A DNA stretch of 7,556 nucleotides, taken from positions 1-7,556 of the forward strand of contig CAIOXF010000356.1 of assembly GCA_903862155.1 (NCBI GenBank). The letters run 5' to 3'. Numbering within the stretch: the stretch's first letter is position 1; every line of letters starts with the position of its first letter. Below the pieces are notes generated by a model. The model searched no databases. It was not told the DNA's origin and worked only from the letters and a program-made list of their open reading frames with translations. Of this stretch, positions 1 through 5,699 are shown in pieces. The DNA comes from an uncultured cyanobacterium. Its GTDB lineage: Bacteria > Cyanobacteriota > Cyanobacteriia > PCC-6307 > Cyanobiaceae. The translations under genes were made by a program, and so were the position numbers.

Positions 1-1135
1 ATGCCAGATCGGCCGCATGGAGCCAGGGGCCGAGGCTGAGCCGCAGCCCACTGGCTGCTTCCGCGTCCGGATAGCCCAGGGCCAGCAGCACCGGGCTGGC
101 ACTGGAGCCGCTGCTGCTGCAGGCCGAGCCGCTGCTTGCAGCCAGGCCAATGGAGGCCAGCTCGCGCACCAGCGCCCGACCCGGCAGCGGCTGGCCGGCC
201 TCACCGCGCACCAACAAGCTGAGGTGATGGGGGAGCCGCTGGTGGGGATGGCGGCGGGGATCTGGGCCGCTGAGCTCTACCCCCGGCAGGGCCAGCACAG
301 CCTCGAGCAACCCATCGCGAAGTGAAGCGATGGGATCGGTGCCTCCAGCCTCCTCAAGTCGGTCGGTGGTCAGCTGAAGCGCCGCCGCGAAACCAGCCAT
401 GAGCGGCACGGGCTCGGTGCCGCTGCGCAGCCCCCCCTCCTGGCCGCCGCCGCCGATCTGGGGGGCGAGCGGCACACCGGGGGCCACCAGCAGCAGGCCC
501 ACACCGCGGGGCCCCTGCAGTTTGTGGGCCGCGCCGCTGAGCAAATCCACCGGCAATTGATCGAAGGCGATGGGCTGGTGCCCCAGCACCTGCACCGCAT
601 CCACATGCAGGGTGACGCCGGCAGCACGGCAGAGCGCACCGGCCGCCGCGATCGGCTGCACCGCCCCTACCTCGCTCTGGCCCCAGATCAACGACACCAA
701 TCGGGTGGGCGGAGCCAGGAGCGCCGCCAGGGCCTCCAGATCCAGCAGCCCCTCCTGGTCCACCGGTGCCAACGCCACGGTCCAGCCCTGGGCCTGGAGC
801 TGGCGCGCTGCCGCCAGGGTGGCGGGATGCTCCACAGCGGAAATCACAAGCCGCGGGTTTGGGCCGGCGTTTATGGCGGCCGCTGCCCCCAGCAGCGCCA
901 GATGGATCGATTCGCTGCCGCCGGAGGTGAACACCACCTGGCCGCGCTGGCAGCCGAGCAGTTCGCCCACCTGCAGGCGCGAACGCTCAAGCTGCTCGGC
1001 AGCGATCAGCCCCGGGCCATGGAGGCTCGAGGGATTGGCCCACGCCCGGGCCTGAACCTCGGCCATCGCCGCCAGCACCTCCCCCGCAGGGGGGCTGGTG
1101 GCACAGGCATCGAGGTAGAGGCCGGGCCCCTCCAA
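1..1135 (-). CDS. Cysteine desulfurase, class I (NifS/IscS-like), 3' end cut by window edge
   Basis: A PLP-dependent fold-type I enzyme expected to take sulfur from L-cysteine, giving alanine and an enzyme persulfide for Fe-S clusters, thiolated tRNA or cofactors. I translated it directly: 378 complete codons to the left edge, so probably only a few to about 15 residues are missing against the usual 380-400. Landmarks in order are YLDACATSPP near residues 7-16, the PLP-stacking histidine H103 (VEHPATL), D179 and Q182 (HVDAVQ), the Schiff-base lysine K205 (AAHKLQGPRG), RSGTEPVP at 237-244, and the catalytic cysteine C339 (SSGSACSSSG). These positions almost match those of E. coli IscS. The start is TTG, the only start codon that leaves the YLD motif near the N-terminus; in-frame codons just upstream hold no ATG, GTG or TTG. 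It begins two bases after the dapF stop, so the two are probably co-transcribed. Whether it is the main Fe-S desulfurase or a paralogue cannot be told here. Confidence 0.93.
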   Translation of the reverse strand, partial: MEGPGLYLDACATSPPAGEVLAAMAEVQARAWANPSSLHGPGLIAAEQLERSRLQVGELLGCQRGQVVFTSGGSESIHLALLGAAAAINAGPNPRLVISAVEHPATLAAARQLQAQGWTVALAPVDQEGLLDLEALAALLAPPTRLVSLIWGQSEVGAVQPIAAAGALCRAAGVTLHVDAVQVLGHQPIAFDQLPVDLLSGAAHKLQGPRGVGLLLVAPGVPLAPQIGGGGQEGGLRSGTEPVPLMAGFAAALQLTTDRLEEAGGTDPIASLRDGLLEAVLALPGVELSGPDPRRHPHQRLPHHLSLLVRGEAGQPLPGRALVRELASIGLAASSGSACSSSGSSASPVLLALGYPDAEAASGLRLSLGPWLHAADLA

Positions 1136-1137
1136 GG

Positions 1138-1428
1138 TCAGGAGGCGGTGTCGCGCTTGAAGCGGGCCCGGGTGCGCGTTTCGAGGGAGTTGGCGGCCAG
1201 GGCCACCAGGTCGTCGAGGGAGCTGCTGTTGATCAGCTCCAGGGCACGGGCACGGGCGGCGGCACTGGGACAGTCGTCGGGCCGCTGACAGCCGTTCACG
1301 CAGGCCACGGAGCAGTCGATGCCGGCGGTCGCGGCCGGAGATGACTCAGCGGCAGCGGACGGGGTAGATGCAGCAGGACGTGCGGGCGCCAGCTCCTCCA
1401 CCGACTCCATCACCGCCACCGACGTCAT
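1138..1428 (-). other. Cys4 'CVNGC' domain fused to DapF, or a separate 96-codon gene
   Basis: This is the surplus part of the dapF reading frame from an internal ATG (DapF residue 293). Read alone it would give a 96-residue protein: an Ala/Ser/Pro-rich stretch, then C-x3-CVNGC-x5-CP at 1270-1314, then a helix-prone segment with SSSLDDLVALAANSLE and a basic end. From memory, short cyanobacterial proteins of unknown function carry a similar C-x3-CVNGC-x5-CP motif followed by a TSLD-like helix; I could not check this. A GGTGAGGG string lies 10-11 bases upstream of the ATG and could serve as a ribosome binding site. Adding one G to the GGGG at 1445-1448 would end DapF at residue 287 with a TGA just before this ATG. 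The four cysteines could bind zinc or an Fe-S cluster. The function is unknown. Confidence 0.5.
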
Positions 1429-2304
1429 GGTGTTGGGTCCCTCACCCCAGAGCTCCGGCGTCACCACGCCGTCGAACACCGCTTCAGCGGGACCGGTCAT
1501 GAACAGGTGATTGGAGGCGGCGTCCCAGTCGATCTCGAGCGGGCCACCGGGCAGATCCAGCCGGGCGCGGCGCTCGGCAATGCCCAGGCGATGGCACACC
1601 ACCAACGTGGCGCAGGCGCCGGTGCCGCAGGCCAGGGTGGGGCCCGCGCCCCGCTCCCACACCCGCATCACCAGGTGGGTGGGGCTGAGCGCCTCCACGA
1701 AATGCACATTGGTTTTGGCCGGGAAGGTGGGATGCACCTCCAGGGCTGCGCCGTAGAGCTCCAGATCCACGGCCTCCACCTCTGGCACCGGGATCACCAC
1801 GTGGGGATTGCCCATGCCGGCAGCGCCTACGGAGAAGGATTTGCCAGCGGACTCGATCGTGCCCTGGGGAATGCCGGCCTCGCCCAACTCCAGCGTGGTG
1901 GGCACGGCAGCCGGCTCCAGGAACGGCTCGCCCATATCCACGCGGATGGTGCCATCGGGCTGGAGCTCCGGCACGATCCGACCCGCCAGGGTTTCGATCT
2001 GCCAGGTGCGACCGGGGGCATCGCCATCGCTATCGGCCAGGAACCGGGCCAGGCAGCGGATGCCGTTGCCGCACATCTCCGGCTCGGTGCCGTCGGCGTT
2101 GAAGATGCGCATCCGCAGCTCACCTCCCTCCCGGGGCGGCAAGGCCAGGATCACGCCATCACCGCCCACGCCGAAGCGGCGATCACACAGCCGCTGCACC
2201 CGGTCGGGGGTGAGATCGAAGCAGAACTCTGGGTCGGGCGCATCCCGGCCGTCGAGCATCAAAAAATCGTTGCCCAGGCCCTGATACTTGCTGAACTGGA
2301 GCAC
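1138..2304 (-). CDS. dapF: Diaminopimelate epimerase with unusual C-terminal Cys-rich extension
   Basis: A cytosolic PLP-independent racemase that converts LL- to meso-diaminopimelate, the last step before lysine and a direct peptidoglycan precursor. The core spans about residues 1-285: GNDF with N12, FGVGGDG at 44-50, N70, the first catalytic cysteine C78 in EMCGNGIRC, GMGNPH at 163-168, N199, E217-R218, and the second catalytic cysteine C226 in ACGTGAC. The start is GTG; K6 and N12 are needed in the fold and no earlier in-frame start exists. The reading frame is 388 codons, about 100 longer than the usual 275-285. The surplus has an Ala/Pro/Ser-rich linker (about 303-327), a cluster C331-x3-C335-x3-C339-x5-C345, and a likely helical basic tail. 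The gene is divergent from hfq and is followed after two bases by a cysteine desulfurase. The core assignment is secure; the extension may be a real fusion or come from a one-base deletion. Confidence 0.96.
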   Translation of the reverse strand: MLQFSKYQGLGNDFLMLDGRDAPDPEFCFDLTPDRVQRLCDRRFGVGGDGVILALPPREGGELRMRIFNADGTEPEMCGNGIRCLARFLADSDGDAPGRTWQIETLAGRIVPELQPDGTIRVDMGEPFLEPAAVPTTLELGEAGIPQGTIESAGKSFSVGAAGMGNPHVVIPVPEVEAVDLELYGAALEVHPTFPAKTNVHFVEALSPTHLVMRVWERGAGPTLACGTGACATLVVCHRLGIAERRARLDLPGGPLEIDWDAASNHLFMTGPAEAVFDGVVTPELWGEGPNTMTSVAVMESVEELAPARPAASTPSAAAESSPAATAGIDCSVACVNGCQRPDDCPSAAARARALELINSSSLDDLVALAANSLETRTRARFKRDTAS

Positions 2305-2350
2305 GATGGTGGCGAGGGCGGCATGCCCCTGATCCTATGGACGAGCTCCG
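2305..2350. promoter_or_regulatory. Divergent dapF / hfq intergenic region
   Basis: Only 46 bp separate the GTG of dapF (minus) from the ATG of hfq (plus), so promoters for both directions must sit here or inside the opposite gene. On the minus strand TAGGAT (2332-2337) resembles a -10 box 27 bases from the dapF start, but no convincing -35 lies at the right distance. For hfq a weak GGACGAG (2339-2345) stands five bases before the ATG. The role as a promoter region is inferred from gene orientation rather than from strong motifs. Confidence 0.35.
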
Positions 2351-2587
2351 ATGCAGAGCTTCTTCGAGCGGCGCTCCACCACGCTCGACACCACCCAGCC
2401 CGGCATCCGCCATATCCAGGCCCTGATCCGCAACCGCACGCCGGTGAGCGTGGTGGTGCATGGCAACACGGAGCTCGAAGGCACGATCCAGTGGCAAGAC
2501 ATGTCGTATCTGGCCATCGGCCAAGAGGGCCGGCCGGTGACGCTTGTGAACCGGGGCGCGGTGATCACGCTGCGGGCCCTGGGCTGA
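2351..2587 (+). CDS. hfq: Cyanobacterial-type Hfq, Sm-like protein
   Basis: A 78-residue Sm-fold protein expected to form a ring-shaped hexamer. A short N-terminal arm (1-17) leads into the alpha-helix (PGIRHIQALIRNRTPV, 17-32), followed by five beta strands. GTIQWQD (44-50) is the most telling match: Synechocystis Hfq (Ssr3341) as I recall it has GTIRWQD at the same place after a similar helix ending in TPV. The second Sm motif reads VNRGAVITL (66-74), lacking the YKH triplet used by enterobacterial Hfq for proximal-face RNA binding, as is usual in cyanobacteria. In Synechocystis Hfq works at the type IV pilus base with PilB1; a similar role here is inference. ATG 2351 is the first start after an in-frame stop at 2330. 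The dapF neighbourhood supports the call. leuS follows after 54 bases. Confidence 0.85.
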   Translation: MQSFFERRSTTLDTTQPGIRHIQALIRNRTPVSVVVHGNTELEGTIQWQDMSYLAIGQEGRPVTLVNRGAVITLRALG

Positions 2588-2641
2588 TTCAGGCGTCCCA
2601 CTGGGGTGTGGCACCATCCACGAACCGGATCCAGGCCTGAC

Positions 2642-5263
2642 GTGAGCGAAGCCAGCCGCTACCAACCCCAGGCCATCGAGAGCCGCTGGCAGCAGGCCTG
2701 GGAGGAGGCCGGCCTGAACGCCACGCCCGAGGCGGAGGGTGCCGACACCTTCTATGCCCTGTCGATGTTCCCCTATCCCTCGGGGAACCTGCACATGGGC
2801 CATGTGCGCAACTACGTGATCACTGATGTGGTGGCGCGGGTGCAGCGGATGCGCGGCAAACAGGTGCTGCATCCGATGGGCTGGGATGCCTTTGGGCTGC
2901 CGGCGGAGAACGCGGCGATCGAGCGCGGTGTGGATCCTGGCGCCTGGACCGACCGCAACATCGCCTCGATGCGCGAGCAGCTCAAGCAGCTGGGCCTCTC
3001 GATCGACTGGGACAGGGAGGTGGCCACCTGCCACAGCGATTACTACCGCTGGACCCAGTGGCTGTTCCTGCAGTTTCTCGACGCGGGGCTGGCGTATCAG
3101 AAAGACGCCACCGTGAACTGGGATCCGGTGGATCAGACCGTGCTCGCCAACGAGCAGGTGGACAGCGAGGGACGTTCCTGGCGCTCTGGCGCCCTGGTGG
3201 AGAAGCGCAAGCTGCGCCAGTGGTTCCTGAAGATCACGGCCTACGCCGACCAGCTGCTCGACGACCTCCCCAAGCTGGAGGGATGGCCGGAGCGGGTGCG
3301 CACCATGCAGGCCAACTGGATCGGCCGCAGTACGGGCGCCGAACTCACCTTTGATGTGGTGGACGCCGAGGGCGCCGCCACCGGTGAGCGCATCACCGTG
3401 TTCACCACCCGCCCCGACACGATCTATGGCGCCAGCTACGTGGTGCTGGCTCCCGAGCATCCGCTGGTGGGCACGCTTACGGCCGAATCCGAGGGCATCC
3501 ATGTGGAGGCGTTCTGTGATCTGGTGTCGCGCCAGAGCGAGCAGGAGCGCACCGCGGAAGACAAGCCGAAGCGCGGCGTGCCGATCGGTGCGCAGGTGCG
3601 CAACCCCGCCAACGGCGAACTGATCCCTCTCTGGATCGCCGACTACGTGCTGGCCGAGTACGGCACCGGTGCGGTGATGGGCGTGCCCGCCCACGACCAG
3701 CGCGACTTCCTCTTCGCCCGCCAGTACGAGCTGCCGGTGAAGCAGGTGATCATTCCCGAGGGCAGCGATGAGCACGCCTTCGAGGGCGGCGCCTGGACCG
3801 AAGCCGGTGTGCTGATCCACTCCGGCCCCTTCGATGGCATGGCCAGCACCGAGGCCAAGGCGGCGATCACCGCTGCAGCCGAGGACCAGGGCTGGGGCAA
3901 GGGCCGGGTGCAGTTCCGTCTGCGCGACTGGCTGATCTCCCGCCAGCGCTACTGGGGTTGCCCAATTCCGGTGATCCACTGCGACAGCTGCGGCGTGGTG
4001 CCGGTGCCAAACGACCAGCTGCCGGTGCAGCTGCCGCGGGATGTGGCCTTCAGCGCCAAAGGCGGTTCGCCCCTGGCCCAGCTGGAGAGCTGGGTGCAGG
4101 TGGACTGCCCCTGCTGCGGCAAGCCCGCCCGCCGGGAAACCGACACCATGGACACGTTCATGTGCTCCAGCTGGTATTTCCTGCGCTACAGCGATCCCAA
4201 GAACACCGAGCTGCCGTTCACTCCGAAGGCAGTGAATCGCTGGCTGCCGGTGAATCAATACGTGGGCGGGATCGAGCACGCGATCCTGCACCTGCTCTAT
4301 TCCCGGTTCTTCACCAAGGTGCTGCGCGATCGGGGCCTGCTGGGCTTCGATGAACCCTTCAGCCGCCTGCTCACGCAAGGCATGGTGCAGGGCATCACCT
4401 ACAAGAATCCCAAAACTGGCAAGTACATCGCCCCGGGCGATGTCGCCGATCCCACCGATCCCCGCGACCCGATCACGGGCGACGTGCTCGACACCTTCTA
4501 CGAAAAGATGTCGAAGTCGAAGTACAACGGTGTGGATCCGGCTGTAGTGATCGACAACTACGGCGCTGACACGGCGCGGATGTTCATCCTCTTCAAGGCC
4601 CCGCCAGAGAAGGATCTGGAATGGGATGACGCCGATGTGGAAGGCCAGTTCCGCTTCCTGCAGCGCATCTGGCGCCTGGTGGATGGAGCACTGCATCGGG
4701 GGCTCTGCCTGGCCGGAGCGCCGGTGGCCATCGACACCGCCAATCTGACTCCGGCCGAAAAGGAACTGCGCCGCGCTGTGCACACCGCGATCACCGAGAT
4801 CAGCGACGACCTCGATGGCGAGTATCAGTTCAATACGGCCGTGTCGGAGCTGATGAAGCTCAGCAATGCCATGGGTGATCACCTGGAGAGCAGCGGCGAG
4901 GCCGTGGCCACCGAAGCCCTGCGCACCCTGCTGATCCTGCTGGCGCCGTTCGCGCCCCACCTCGCCGAGGAGCTCTGGCTGAAACTGGGTGGCCGCAGTG
5001 AGGCGGACCCGCTGGCCGGCGGCAGCGTGCATCGCCAGAGCTGGCCGATGGCCGACGCCACGGCGCTGGTGCGCGACACCATCCCGCTGGTGATCCAGAT
5101 CAAGGGGAAGGTGCGCGGCAACCTGGAAGTACCGGCCGATGCCGACAAGGCCACCCTCCAGAAGCTCGCCCTGGAGAGCGACGTGGCCGCCAAGTGGCTC
5201 GAAGGCAAGGCCCCGAGCCGCGTGATCGTGGTGCCCGGCAAGCTGGTGAATCTGGTTCCCTGA
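2642..5263 (+). CDS. leuS: Leucyl-tRNA synthetase
   Basis: A class Ia aminoacyl-tRNA synthetase that charges tRNA-Leu with leucine in the cytoplasm. From GTG 2642 it has 873 residues, normal for bacterial LeuRS. Features in order: the HIGH-type signature HMGH at 51-54 (FPYPSGNLHMGH); the CP1 editing domain with TTRPDT at 255-260 and editing aspartate D352 in GVPAHDQRD; a zinc-type insertion with C447-x2-C450 and C489-x2-C492; QYVGGIEHA from 539; KMSKS at 622-626; a helical anticodon-binding domain; and a C-terminal domain beginning around VIQIKGKVRG. A GTG at 2606 would add 12 residues (WHHPRTGSRPD), but the family normally begins with a short Ser/Glu-rich lead into RYxPxxIExRWQ, so 2642 is preferred. 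No strong Shine-Dalgarno is seen. It lies between hfq and a small membrane-protein gene in one probable transcript. No key residue is missing. Confidence 0.97.
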   Translation: MSEASRYQPQAIESRWQQAWEEAGLNATPEAEGADTFYALSMFPYPSGNLHMGHVRNYVITDVVARVQRMRGKQVLHPMGWDAFGLPAENAAIERGVDPGAWTDRNIASMREQLKQLGLSIDWDREVATCHSDYYRWTQWLFLQFLDAGLAYQKDATVNWDPVDQTVLANEQVDSEGRSWRSGALVEKRKLRQWFLKITAYADQLLDDLPKLEGWPERVRTMQANWIGRSTGAELTFDVVDAEGAATGERITVFTTRPDTIYGASYVVLAPEHPLVGTLTAESEGIHVEAFCDLVSRQSEQERTAEDKPKRGVPIGAQVRNPANGELIPLWIADYVLAEYGTGAVMGVPAHDQRDFLFARQYELPVKQVIIPEGSDEHAFEGGAWTEAGVLIHSGPFDGMASTEAKAAITAAAEDQGWGKGRVQFRLRDWLISRQRYWGCPIPVIHCDSCGVVPVPNDQLPVQLPRDVAFSAKGGSPLAQLESWVQVDCPCCGKPARRETDTMDTFMCSSWYFLRYSDPKNTELPFTPKAVNRWLPVNQYVGGIEHAILHLLYSRFFTKVLRDRGLLGFDEPFSRLLTQGMVQGITYKNPKTGKYIAPGDVADPTDPRDPITGDVLDTFYEKMSKSKYNGVDPAVVIDNYGADTARMFILFKAPPEKDLEWDDADVEGQFRFLQRIWRLVDGALHRGLCLAGAPVAIDTANLTPAEKELRRAVHTAITEISDDLDGEYQFNTAVSELMKLSNAMGDHLESSGEAVATEALRTLLILLAPFAPHLAEELWLKLGGRSEADPLAGGSVHRQSWPMADATALVRDTIPLVIQIKGKVRGNLEVPADADKATLQKLALESDVAAKWLEGKAPSRVIVVPGKLVNLVP

Positions 5264-5269
5264 TCGCCT

Positions 5270-5698
5270 GTGCTGGGCAGCTGGCAGTTCTGGGCTGGGC
5301 TGGCGGCCGCATTTGCCGCCCTCACCGCCGTGCTGGCCAAGCTCGGTGTGGCCGGGATCGACGCGAACCTCGCCACCCTGCTGCGCACGGCCGTGGTGCT
5401 CGTATCCCTGGCCCTGTTGTTGCTGGGAACCGGCCAGTTGGACTGGGGCCAACTGAAGGGGTTGCCGAGGGCAAGCCTTGTAGCCCTCGTGCTCTCGGGC
5501 CTGGCCACCGGGGCCTCCTGGCTCTGCTACTTCCGGGCCCTGGAACTGGGCCCGGTGAGCCGGGTGGCCCCGATTGACAAGCTCAGCGTGGTGCTGGTGG
5601 CCATCGCTGGCGCCCTTCTGCTGGGTGAAGAGCTCACGATCAGGGCCTGGCTGGGCGTGGCCCTGATCGGGTTGGGCGGCGTGCTCGTCGCTCTTTAG
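5270..5698 (+). CDS. Small EamA/DMT-family membrane protein (single-repeat transporter)
   Basis: A 142-residue integral inner-membrane protein equal to one EamA repeat; most drug/metabolite transporters carry two repeats in about 300 residues. About five hydrophobic spans are visible near residues 7-25, 36-54, 68-89, 97-118 and 124-142. Typical motifs are ASWLCYFRAL-LGPVSRVAPIDKLSVV (82-108) and the LLGEELT turn (117-123), as in the COG2510-like 140-residue proteins. One repeat per chain implies an oligomer, probably a dimer. The substrate is unknown; metabolite or amino-acid efflux is a family-level guess. The GTG start is six bases after the leuS stop, so it is almost certainly co-transcribed. 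Its TAG is one base from the converging pgi stop. A perfect inverted repeat lies in its last 60 bases. Confidence 0.88.
   Translation: MLGSWQFWAGLAAAFAALTAVLAKLGVAGIDANLATLLRTAVVLVSLALLLLGTGQLDWGQLKGLPRASLVALVLSGLATGASWLCYFRALELGPVSRVAPIDKLSVVLVAIAGALLLGEELTIRAWLGVALIGLGGVLVAL
5637..5669. repeat. Perfect 11-bp inverted repeat at the eamA/pgi convergent end
   Basis: CGATCAGGGCC at 5637-5647 and GGCCCTGATCG at 5659-5669 are exact reverse complements around an 11-base loop. It lies inside the last codons of the eamA-type gene, 27 bases before its stop and 31 bases past the pgi stop as read on the minus strand. An RNA hairpin could form in either transcript. Neither side has the T-run of a standard intrinsic terminator, so termination is only a possibility. 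Confidence 0.6.
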
Positions 5699-5699
5699 A

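Noticed and set aside
524..2640. Long plus-strand open frames at 524-1288 and 1507-2640.
   Set aside because: They lie opposite the desulfurase and dapF, whose minus-strand translations show complete active sites. The plus frames are low-complexity Arg/Gln/His/Gly-rich.
2606..2641. An upstream GTG start for leuS adding 12 residues.
   Set aside because: The added WHHPRTGSRPD segment is unlike LeuRS N-termini, and GTG 2642 gives the usual short lead.
2183..5452. A 1089-codon open frame on the minus strand opposite leuS, hfq and part of dapF.
   Set aside because: It is the antisense shadow of leuS codons in G+C-rich DNA: His/Gln/Gly/Ala-rich, no domain pattern, and it covers genes with clear catalytic motifs. 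It is long but needs no explanation beyond codon bias.
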